NCBI RefSeq assembly: GCF_039541915.1
Contig: NZ_BAABHD010000084.1
Span: forward strand, 620,001-684,000
Source: Nibrella saemangeumensis
GTDB lineage: Bacteria > Bacteroidota > Bacteroidia > Cytophagales > Spirosomataceae
Reading direction: 5' to 3'
DNA length: 64,000 nt
Under the pieces are notes generated by a model, which was given only the letters and a program-made list of their open reading frames with translations, made no database searches and had not been told where the DNA came from. Shown here one piece after another: positions 57,281 to 64,000 of this stretch (position 1 is the stretch's first letter; each line of letters opens with the position of its first letter). The position numbers and the translations under genes were made by a program.

Positions 57281-58921
57281 TTATATCTTTCTTGCGGTAT
57301 TAATGACGTTGACACCGTTGAAACGGCTGGTAGAACTGCCGTGCGAAACGGCGCTCACCTGTTGGGGCTGCCCCTTTCCATCAAAGAAGGAGCCGCCTAA
57401 GCGGTAGTCTTTTTCGTCGCAGATCTGCGTGCAGGAGTTCCAGAATTCCTGGGTGTTCGACTGGTAGGCCACATCCCTGAGCATACCCGCAATCTGCCCG
57501 TCTTTAATCTCATAGAACAACTGCCCGCCGAACTGGAAGTTATACCGCTGCTGGTCGATGGAGAACGAGCCGTCGCCAATGATATAAATGCCCTTTTTCA
57601 CATCTTTAATCAGGTCGTTGACCGAAAGGGGCTGTTTCCCCGGTGCCAGTGAGACGTTGGCCATTCGCTGAAATTGAACCCTGCTCCAGCTATCGGCATA
57701 GCAGCAGCCTTGCGACTCATTTTCGTTGATTATATGCACCTGATCCCGTATAGCCTGGTAGTTCACCAGCGTACCGTCTTTGACCAGATCCCAGCGCTTT
57801 GTTTTCACCCCTTCATCATCCCAGCCTACCGCACCAAGCGAGCCTGGCTGTGTTTTGTCGGCAAACAGGTTCACCTGCTTGCTGCCGTATGGAAAGCTCT
57901 TCGTTTTCCATTTGTCCAGCGTGGCAAACGACGTACCGGCAAAATTGGCTTCGTAGCCCAGCACCCGGTCAAGCTCCAGCGGGTGACCGACCGATTCATG
58001 GATGGTCAGCCACAAGTGTGACGGATCTAATACCAGATCGTATTTCCCGGCTTCGACGGATTTGGCCGTTAATTTCTCTTTGACCTGTCTGGTGGCTGCC
58101 GTTACGTCTTCCACCATATCATACCCTTTGTTGTAGCGGGTGGTAATACCCGTTACTTTATCGGCAGGATTGGTTTGCAGGTATTCATAACTCATCCCCA
58201 TCGGCGCACTCAGCGACTGACGCGTTTCAAACTTGCCCGACTTGGAGTCAATAGCCGTTACGGTAAAGGTGGGCCAGATGCGGTGGATATCCTGGTCGAT
58301 GTACGAGCCATCGGAGGAGGCAAAATACTTTTGCTCATTGACCATGAACAGCACTGAGTTGACGAAATTCGCTCCATTCTTCATGGCGGCATCGTTGACG
58401 CCCAGCAGCAGGTCGACTTTCTCCTGAATGGGTACTTCGAAAGCGTTTTTCTGAATAGGCGCTTTCCAGCTTACCTCACCAAAGCCTTTTTGCGGAGCCA
58501 GTTTAACTGGCTCTTTCATTAGCTTGGCGTTGGCTCTGGCAATAGCGACGGCTTCTTCGGCCGCTTTGGCAGTCTGGGCTTCGTTCTTAGCGTCTACTAC
58601 GGCCGCAAAACCCCAGCAGCCATCGGCAATCACGCGGACGCCAACCCCGTAGGACTCTGTGTTGACTATGTTCTGGACCTTATTCTCGCGGGTAATCACG
58701 AATTGTTGCAGGTAGCGGCCAATGCGCACATCGGTGTACGAAGCGCCTTTGGCTTTGGCGGCATTCAGAGCGGCATCGGCCAATCGTTTCTTTACGGCAA
58801 CGTCAAGGCCCGGCTCCAGCAGGGCTGCGGGATCAACGGCCCGGCCCAGGGAGGGGATGTTTGGGAGCATCAGGGCTCCGGCGCTCATGCCGAGTAGTTG
58901 ATTGAAATGTCTGCGGTTCAA
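57281..58921 (-). CDS. TldD-family metallopeptidase with twin-arginine signal, pair 1
   Basis: 547 residues from a TTG at 58921 (NRRHFNQLLGMSAGALMLPN). A longer frame to 58960 runs into a repeat and is rejected because the paralogue begins at the same point. The N-terminus is a Tat-type signal (NRRHFN plus a hydrophobic core). The zinc motif HExxxH is in TIHESVGHPLELDRVLG, and a Cys-rich SQGCCYADSW segment precedes the C-terminal domain. Other marks are RIGRYLQQFV and the terminal RFNGVNVINTARKI. The TldE partner downstream has no signal, so export of the complex would need carriage by TldD. Confidence 0.9.
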   Translation of the reverse strand: MNRRHFNQLLGMSAGALMLPNIPSLGRAVDPAALLEPGLDVAVKKRLADAALNAAKAKGASYTDVRIGRYLQQFVITRENKVQNIVNTESYGVGVRVIADGCWGFAAVVDAKNEAQTAKAAEEAVAIARANAKLMKEPVKLAPQKGFGEVSWKAPIQKNAFEVPIQEKVDLLLGVNDAAMKNGANFVNSVLFMVNEQKYFASSDGSYIDQDIHRIWPTFTVTAIDSKSGKFETRQSLSAPMGMSYEYLQTNPADKVTGITTRYNKGYDMVEDVTAATRQVKEKLTAKSVEAGKYDLVLDPSHLWLTIHESVGHPLELDRVLGYEANFAGTSFATLDKWKTKSFPYGSKQVNLFADKTQPGSLGAVGWDDEGVKTKRWDLVKDGTLVNYQAIRDQVHIINENESQGCCYADSWSRVQFQRMANVSLAPGKQPLSVNDLIKDVKKGIYIIGDGSFSIDQQRYNFQFGGQLFYEIKDGQIAGMLRDVAYQSNTQEFWNSCTQICDEKDYRLGGSFFDGKGQPQQVSAVSHGSSTSRFNGVNVINTARKI

Positions 58922-58942
58922 GGTGGTAGTTGTTTTGAAGTT

Positions 58943-59027
58943 ACAGGTTCCAGGTTTCAAGTTTCAGGTGTCAAGCTACTCCGCTATCGGCCAAACCGCC
59001 GGGCGGCCCCGCTGGAATCTGAAGCAA
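58943..59027. repeat. degenerate CAGGTTTCAAGTTTCAGG-type repeat between the two TldD/E pairs
   Basis: Overlapping words CAGGTTC, CAGGTTTCAAG, TTTCAGGTGTCAAG appear in tandem, followed by a half-matching inverse GGAATCTGAAGCAA. It resembles the palindrome at 57226-57271 in decayed form. Confidence 0.5.
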
Positions 59028-59031
59028 TAGT

Positions 59032-60375
59032 CTAAACAGCATCCGACAGACTCGTAAACGTAAAGTCCCGAATCTTCATTGGTGGAATCAGGTGGCCCCC
59101 GGCGCGGACCGGCCTGCCCATAGCCTCGAGGTTGTTGAGCATGATGACCGGGCTTTCGTTGAAGCGGAAGTTCTTCACCGGAAATTTAATCTGACCGTTC
59201 TCAATGTAAAACGTTCCGTCGCGGGTGAGGCCGGTGTACAGCAGCGTTTGCGGATCAACGGCCCGGATGTACCAGAAGCGGGTCACCAGAATGCCTTTTT
59301 GCGTGCTTTTGATCAGGTCGGCCAGCGACTGGGTACCGCCCTGCATAATGATACCCGACGGTGGTGGCACGGCTTTTACGCCTTTCTTCTCTGCCCAGAA
59401 GCGGGAGTAGAACATATTCTTCACCACGCCATTTTCCACCCAGACTACTTTCTCCTGCGGACGACCGTCGGCACCACCCCCAAAACGACCACCACCGCCC
59501 CCAAAGGGTGTGCCCGGCAGCTCGGCGTTCATGGGGTCGGAATAGATAGTAATCCGCTCGTCGAACAGTTTTTCGCCCAGCCGAATACCACCTCCTTTTT
59601 TGCTCAGAAAACTGCGGCCTTCGTCGGCACTGCGGGCATCCATATTGCCCATCATGTTCTGCAGCAGCTCCACCGAGGCCGTCGGCTCCAGAATGACCGT
59701 GTACTTGCCCGGCTCCAGCGCCCGTGCATTAGTCGACGCCAGTGCCTTCTGCATCGCAATGTTGGTGGCGTCTTTCGTGTTGAGCTTCGCCGTGTCGTTG
59801 TAATCCTGCGCTACGTAGCCGGAGCCAGTCCCGTCGGCGGTGCGGACCGTGACGGAGAACTCAACGCCCGTGGAGCGGTTGTACCCGAAGAGCCCTTTGC
59901 TGTTGCCGATGGCGGTGAAACCGGTGGTGTCTTCCAGGTAACCGGCAGCCGTCAGGTTCTTTTTGGCGCAGGGATCAATGCTGTCGAACGCGACTTTCGC
60001 CCGATAGTCAGGGTCAATTTTTGCGGTAGCCTCGGCATAGGTGTTCGGTTCGAGGTACTTCTGTGGGCCCAGCATCGGTACATATTCCGGGTTTTCGGGG
60101 GCCAAGCGGGCGATTTCCTCCGCCCGCCGGACGGTTTTCTCCAGCGAGGCATCATCAAACTCGTTGATGGTGGCCGAGCCGGAGCGCTTGCCGTAAACCG
60201 CTGTTACTGCCAGTGCCAGGTTGTTGGCTTCGCCACTGGTCGATACGGTATTGCGGGCGTAGCGGATATTGCCGGTGCGCCCCCCGCTTATGCTGACGCT
60301 CGTTTCGTCGGCCTTCGCGAATGCCAGGACTTTATCTATGATTCGTTTTGCTTCTTCTTCAGATAAGATTGCCAT
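59032..60375 (-). CDS. TldE/PmbA-family metallopeptidase subunit, pair 2
   Basis: 447 residues, no signal peptide and no HExxxH motif. It is a clear paralogue of the subunit at 55857-57206: SGGRTGNIRYARNTVSTSGE, DARSADEGRSFLSKKGGG, KNFRFNESPVIMLNNLEAMG and DFTFTSLSDAV at the very end of both. A Gly/Arg-rich insert (GTPFGGGGGRFGGGADGRP) in the central region is unique to this copy. The 424-codon open frame on the opposite strand is a codon-bias shadow. Confidence 0.9.
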   Translation of the reverse strand: MAILSEEEAKRIIDKVLAFAKADETSVSISGGRTGNIRYARNTVSTSGEANNLALAVTAVYGKRSGSATINEFDDASLEKTVRRAEEIARLAPENPEYVPMLGPQKYLEPNTYAEATAKIDPDYRAKVAFDSIDPCAKKNLTAAGYLEDTTGFTAIGNSKGLFGYNRSTGVEFSVTVRTADGTGSGYVAQDYNDTAKLNTKDATNIAMQKALASTNARALEPGKYTVILEPTASVELLQNMMGNMDARSADEGRSFLSKKGGGIRLGEKLFDERITIYSDPMNAELPGTPFGGGGGRFGGGADGRPQEKVVWVENGVVKNMFYSRFWAEKKGVKAVPPPSGIIMQGGTQSLADLIKSTQKGILVTRFWYIRAVDPQTLLYTGLTRDGTFYIENGQIKFPVKNFRFNESPVIMLNNLEAMGRPVRAGGHLIPPMKIRDFTFTSLSDAV

Positions 60376-60389
60376 TATTAGTTTGTTTT

Positions 60390-60468
60390 TGTCATTCCGA
60401 CCTTAGGAGGAATCTTGAACGTAGCTAAAATAGCCAGCTTTGAGATTCCTCCTAAGGTCGGAATGACA
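60390..60468. repeat. palindromic repeat with perfect 26-bp arms, GTCATTCCGAC family
   Basis: The arm 60390-60415 is the exact reverse complement of 60443-60468 (TGTCATTCCGACC ... GGTCGGAATGACA), with a 27-base centre. It sits between tldE and tldD of pair 2. Confidence 0.9.
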
Positions 60469-60475
60469 GAAAAAA

Positions 60476-62119
60476 TTAAATTTTCCGTCCCGTATTGATT
60501 ACATTAACGCCGTTGAACCGCGTGGTGGGGCAGCCGTGGGAAACGGCGCTGACCTGCGAAGGTTGCCCCTTGCCGTCGAAGAACGAGCCGAAGGTGCGGT
60601 AATCGTCCTTGTCGCAGAGCTGGGCGCAGGAGTTCCAGAATTCCTGGGTGTTCGACTGGTAGGCCACATCGTCGAGCATACCGGCGATCTCCCCGTTCTT
60701 AATCTCGTAGAACAACTGGCCGCCAAACTGGAAGTTGTACCGCTGCTGGTCAATGGAGTAGGAGCCCCGGCCAATGATGTAGATGCCCTTGTCGACGCCC
60801 TTGATCATATCGGCTACGCTACGTTTCTCCGTTCCCGGCCGCAGCGATACGTTCGGCATCCGCTGGAACTGGATGGTGTTCCAGCTGTCGGCGTAGCAGC
60901 AGCCGTGTGATTCATTCTGGTCGATGATCTGCACCTGGTCGCGAATGGCCTGGTAGTTCACCAGAATACCGTCTTTGATCAGATCCCATTCTTTGGTTGG
61001 TACCCCTTCGTCGTCGTACCCGACATTGCCCAGCGTATGAGCCTGCGTTTTGTCGGCAACGATGTTGACCAGCTTGCTGCCGTAATTAAAGCTTTTGGTC
61101 TTCCACTTATCCAGCGTAGCAAAGGACGTACCGGCGTAGTTGGCTTCATAGCCCAGCACGCGGTCCAGTTCCAGCGGGTGGCCGACCGATTCGTGAATCG
61201 TTAATCCCAGGTGATTCGGGTCCAGCACCAGGTCATATTTACCGGGTTGTACTGATTTGGCCGTTAGTTTTTCCTTCGCCTGTTTAGCGGCCAGGGTGGC
61301 ATCTTCCACCATATCGTAGGCGTTGCGGTAGCCGACCAGGCCGTTTAGTGCGGGGATTTTTTCAGACGCCAGGCCGTCCAGGTACTCGTAACCCATGCCC
61401 ATGGGTGAGCTGAGGGCATCGCGGGTTTTGAACTTACCGGCCTGCTTGTCCACCGCCGTTACGGTAAACGTCGGCCAGATGCGGTGGATATCCTGGTCAA
61501 TGTAGGAGCCGTCGGTGGAAGCAAAATATTTTTGCTCGTTGACGAAGAAGAGATTGGAGGTAACAAAGCCCGCGCCGTTAGTCAGTGCCGCGTTGTTGAC
61601 CCGCATCAGCAGATCAATCTTATCTTTAACGGGTATTTCGAACGCGTTCTTTTTGATGGGCGTCTTCCAGCTTACCTCACCCACGCCTTTCTGGGGAGCC
61701 AAAACAACGGGTTCTTTCTGAATTTTTGAGTTGGCTTTGGCAATAGCCACGGCGGTTTCGGCGCATTTGGCAATGCCGTCGGGCGACACGTCACTGGTAG
61801 CCGCAAAACCCCAGGTACCGTTGGCAATTACCCGGATGCCCACGCCGTACGATTCGGCATTGACCACGTTCTGGACCTGTTTTTCCCGCGTAAACAGGTA
61901 TTGCTGCAAATACCGGCCAATGCGCACGTCGGTGTACGAAGCGCCTTTGCTGCGGGCCGCATTGAGCGCAATGTCTGCCATTTTCTTTTTGGTGGCCGCA
62001 TCGGCACCCGGTTCCAGCAGGTGGGCTGCCGAAACCTCATCGCCCAGCACCGGGATGGCGGGAAGCATCAAGGCGCCCAATCCCATACCCGATAGCTGGA
62101 TAAAGTCTCTTCTTCTCAT
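60476..62119 (-). CDS. TldD-family metallopeptidase with twin-arginine signal, pair 2
   Basis: 547 residues from an ATG at 62119. The N-terminus MRRRDFIQLSGMGLGALMLP is a twin-arginine signal. The zinc-binding motif is in TIHESVGHPLELDRVLG, identical to the pair 1 copy, as are SHGCCYADSW and the closing RFNGVNVINTGRKI. Length and order match pair 1 throughout. It is first in the minus-strand series tldD-tldE-tldD-tldE, so the pair was duplicated as a unit. Confidence 0.92.
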   Translation of the reverse strand: MRRRDFIQLSGMGLGALMLPAIPVLGDEVSAAHLLEPGADAATKKKMADIALNAARSKGASYTDVRIGRYLQQYLFTREKQVQNVVNAESYGVGIRVIANGTWGFAATSDVSPDGIAKCAETAVAIAKANSKIQKEPVVLAPQKGVGEVSWKTPIKKNAFEIPVKDKIDLLMRVNNAALTNGAGFVTSNLFFVNEQKYFASTDGSYIDQDIHRIWPTFTVTAVDKQAGKFKTRDALSSPMGMGYEYLDGLASEKIPALNGLVGYRNAYDMVEDATLAAKQAKEKLTAKSVQPGKYDLVLDPNHLGLTIHESVGHPLELDRVLGYEANYAGTSFATLDKWKTKSFNYGSKLVNIVADKTQAHTLGNVGYDDEGVPTKEWDLIKDGILVNYQAIRDQVQIIDQNESHGCCYADSWNTIQFQRMPNVSLRPGTEKRSVADMIKGVDKGIYIIGRGSYSIDQQRYNFQFGGQLFYEIKNGEIAGMLDDVAYQSNTQEFWNSCAQLCDKDDYRTFGSFFDGKGQPSQVSAVSHGCPTTRFNGVNVINTGRKI

Positions 62120-62269
62120 AAGTGTGTTGACGGAGATTGTTGGTTGTTTTGTCCAGGATAAGCTTTAAAATCAATGCGAAATTTAATGATATACGATAGA
62201 TTTTTTGCCGTTTACTCGCAAATTCCTTATAAAAAGTCCAAAATTGCTTAGATCAACGGCAGTTCGCCA

Positions 62270-62277
62270 TAGATTTG
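62270..62277 (+). promoter_or_regulatory. -7 box TAGATTTG upstream of the amidase gene
   Basis: An exact TAnnTTTG match 55 bases before the ATG at 62333, with TTG at 62244-62246 as a rather distant upstream partner. Confidence 0.5.
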
Positions 62278-62332
62278 TGATGAACGGACAGACTGATAAA
62301 CAGCCTCCGGTTCACGCAGTAGTCACACACCT

Positions 62333-63223
62333 ATGAAGAAAAGTCGGCTGTTCCTGTTTATAGCGCTCACGTTCCTCTGCGGCAACGGCAATACCGCCAA
62401 TAGTCAAAGCGCCTACGGCATGGGGGTGAAACCGGTCAGAAAGGCGGTGCGGCCAATGACACCCGCCAGAAAGCCGGCGGGGCCTGAGATGCTGACCGTA
62501 CCGATGTTTGGTCCGGGCAATGCGCGGGTGGCGGTAAAAAGCAATCAGCTCCGGGGGGCTGTGTATTATCTGTCACCGGGGCATGGCGGTCCTGATCCCG
62601 GAGCCGTTGGCCAATACGGCCGGTTTGCTCTCGCCGAAGACGAATACGCGTATGATGTTACCCTCCGGCTGGCCCGTACCCTGATGGAACACGGTGCCAG
62701 GGTGTACATGATGGTGCAGGACCGTAACGATGGTATTCGGGAGGACGCGGTGCTGTTGATGGACAAAGACGAAGTGACGTATCCGAACCTGCGGATACCC
62801 CTCAACCAGACAGCCCGGCTGCGGCAGCGGGTGCAGGCCGTGAACCGGCTGCACGCCCAGCACCGGAAGGCCTACCAGCGCCTGTTGATTATCCATGTAG
62901 ATAGCCGCAGCAAAAACCAGAATATCGATGTGTTTTTCTACCACCACGAGAAGAGTGCCGCCGGCAAAAAGCTGGCGAAAAATCTACAGCGGACGTTTAC
63001 TTCCCGGTACCAGCGCAACCAGCCGGGACGTGGGTATGTCGGCAGCGTGTCGACCCGTGGGAGTCTGTATGAAGTCAGGAACAGCCATCCGTCCAGTGTC
63101 TTTATTGAATTAGGCAATATCCGGAGTGAGAAAGACCAGCGTCGGTTTGTGATTGCCGATAACCGGCAGGCGCTGGCCAACTGGATCTGTCAGGGCGTTA
63201 TTCAGGATTTTAAAGGCCGGTGA
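62333..63223 (+). CDS. N-acetylmuramoyl-L-alanine amidase (Amidase_3), exported
   Basis: 296 residues with a signal peptide (KKSRLFLFIALTFLCGNGNTANS). A Pro/Arg-rich linker precedes the amidase fold. Zinc ligands and catalytic Glu are visible: His84 in SPGHGGPDPGAVG, Glu102 or Glu104 in AEDEYAYD, His188 in IIHVDSR and Glu259 in FIELGNIR. The usual family form is IHANA, so the VDSR substitution is mild variation. It cleaves the amide bond between MurNAc and the stem peptide, in cell separation or recycling. It lacks SPOR or LysM domains. Confidence 0.92.
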   Translation: MKKSRLFLFIALTFLCGNGNTANSQSAYGMGVKPVRKAVRPMTPARKPAGPEMLTVPMFGPGNARVAVKSNQLRGAVYYLSPGHGGPDPGAVGQYGRFALAEDEYAYDVTLRLARTLMEHGARVYMMVQDRNDGIREDAVLLMDKDEVTYPNLRIPLNQTARLRQRVQAVNRLHAQHRKAYQRLLIIHVDSRSKNQNIDVFFYHHEKSAAGKKLAKNLQRTFTSRYQRNQPGRGYVGSVSTRGSLYEVRNSHPSSVFIELGNIRSEKDQRRFVIADNRQALANWICQGVIQDFKGR

Positions 63224-63263
63224 GGTTGCCTTCTAAGTCAGGCCAGGGCGGTTTAATACTGAC

Positions 63264-63740
63264 TCATTTTTGCGGACCGGGCAGGGTCACTACGTTCCAC
63301 CAGTAGTTGCGCAGGGCGGTTAGGGCGCTGATCCACTGGTCATAATCCAAGGGCTTCACAATATAGGAGGTCAGCCAGAAATCATAAGCCTCCTCTACAT
63401 CTTCCGGCTGGCTGGAGTGGCTCAGCACAACGACCGGCAGCAGCGAGAATCCCATGGCCGGATCTTTTAACTGTTTCAGCAGCTTCCAGCCATCTTCACG
63501 CTGGGGGAGGTATAAATCCAGAAAGATTAGTTTCGGGAGTTGACCTGCCTGCGTTTTAGTCTCTTCCAGGTACGCCAGCGCCTGGTCAGCATCGCTGACC
63601 CAGATCGCTTCTACCTCCGGAAAACATTCTTTTATTGCGCCCTGGATAATGGTCCATTGATCGGCATTATCTTCAACCACCAGAACAGGTGTCCTGGTTA
63701 CACGCTGTTTACTATAAGCGTTAAATAAGTTGTTGGGCAT
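63264..63740 (-). CDS. single-domain response regulator
   Basis: 158 residues. Receiver domain with acidic pocket Glu23-Asp24 (VVEDNAD), phospho-acceptor Asp75 in LIFLDLYLPQREDGW, the Ser switch in VVVLSHSSQ and Lys in SYIVKPLDYDQW. No output domain, so it acts through protein contacts, as in the Rcp1-like class of phytochrome partners. Its start lies 61 bases after the end of the histidine kinase gene on the same strand, making the two a likely pair. Confidence 0.93.
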   Translation of the reverse strand: MPNNLFNAYSKQRVTRTPVLVVEDNADQWTIIQGAIKECFPEVEAIWVSDADQALAYLEETKTQAGQLPKLIFLDLYLPQREDGWKLLKQLKDPAMGFSLLPVVVLSHSSQPEDVEEAYDFWLTSYIVKPLDYDQWISALTALRNYWWNVVTLPGPQK

Positions 63741-63800
63741 TGGTTTTGTGATTGGAGCAAATAGCAGGCCGGTGGTCAGCCCCTGTGCAAATATACGCAG

Positions 63801-64000
63801 TTAATACCTTGTCGGAAAAGTTATCGTCACTAAAGAACCCACACCGGGCTTCGATTCCAGGTCGAGGCTGCCATTCAGGAGTTCACACAGCCGCTTGACA
63901 ATGAACAAACCCACGCCTTCACCACTCGACAGCAACGGAGGCCTTGGGAGGGATTCAGCGGTTGTACGACCCGCATCCGACTCCTTTGCCGGCTTTGGTG
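63801..64000 (-). CDS. C-terminal end of a sensor histidine kinase
   Basis: An open frame enters from the right edge and ends at TAA (63803-63801). Its last 65 codons read as the G2 box and end of a HATPase domain: EGVGLFIVKRLCELLNGSLD, then ESKPGVGSLVTITFP. The remainder lies outside the window. The stop is 61 bases upstream of the response regulator, which suggests a two-gene system. Confidence 0.85.
   Translation of the reverse strand, partial: PKPAKESDAGRTTAESLPRPPLLSSGEGVGLFIVKRLCELLNGSLDLESKPGVGSLVTITFPTRY

Noticed and set aside
59092..60366. A 424-codon plus-strand frame antisense to tldE of pair 2
   Set aside because: It lies entirely opposite a well-supported TldE gene, has no domain I can recognise, and arises from codon bias on the other strand.
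49067..60468. CRISPR array suggested by several hairpin repeats in the region
   Set aside because: The repeats are single palindromes of different families without regular spacers, and no cas genes are present.

Overview
The window comes from a free-living member of the Bacteroidetes, most likely a Spirosoma-type cytophagal bacterium. That placement is inferred from gene content and promoters. The genes include WbqC, DUF2027-Smr, an S16 protein with a long Ala/Glu tail, the MoxR/DUF58/BatA/DUF4175 cluster and secreted glycosidases. Several genes have the Bacteroidetes -7 element TAnnTTTG, sometimes with TTTG about 19 bases upstream. Coding density is high and most starts are ATG, with several clear TTG/GTG starts. 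I found no tRNA or rRNA gene, no CRISPR array, no transposase gene and no phage.

Layout. 1-1790 (minus): a close RsbQ homologue followed by a PAS histidine kinase that runs off the left edge. 1924-4967: a 42-aa membrane peptide, an MpaB-type oxygenase, a Gly-rich duplicated protein and a GH30 lipoprotein. 4987-16195: an MFS exporter, mltG, a thioesterase, a YihY protein, a glycosyltransferase, a threonylcarbamoyl-AMP synthase, a lipoprotein, an LpxL-type acyltransferase, WbqC and clpC. 16337-25293: two paralogous barrel proteins, a phosphodiesterase, fabG, a VWA-type membrane protein, DUF2027-Smr and DUF4403. 25441-29535: rnpB (RNase P RNA), an OmpA protein and rpsP-rimM-trmD. 29620-32047: cstA and an NAD(P)-dependent epimerase-like protein. 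32307-41684: four exported proteins of glycan breakdown or modification (GH42-like, pyruvyl-transferase-like, GH2, GH95). 41939-45588: kaiC-kaiB-kaiB-histidine kinase. 45764-47378: a 32-aa peptide and a LytS-type kinase. 47413-55119 (minus): the DUF4159-moxR-DUF58-BatA-DUF4175-membrane protein operon. 55144-62119 (minus): a Uma2 protein and two tandem TldE/TldD pairs. 62333-64000: an amidase, a response regulator and the end of a histidine kinase.

How the genes work together. Two signalling modules stand out. One pairs an RsbQ-type hydrolase with a PAS kinase where Bacillus uses a PAS phosphatase. The other is a KaiA-less clock-type operon with a double-domain KaiC, two different KaiB proteins and a PAS kinase. 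The envelope is served by MltG, an amidase, LpxL, OmpA and the barrel proteins. The GH42/GH2/GH95 stretch looks like a glycan-degradation locus without SusC/SusD.

The intergenic DNA holds several families of short palindromic or degenerate repeats. One member lies inside rnpB and forms what appears to be its P12 helix. A second copy of that family lies about 5 kb away between fabG and the VWA-type gene.
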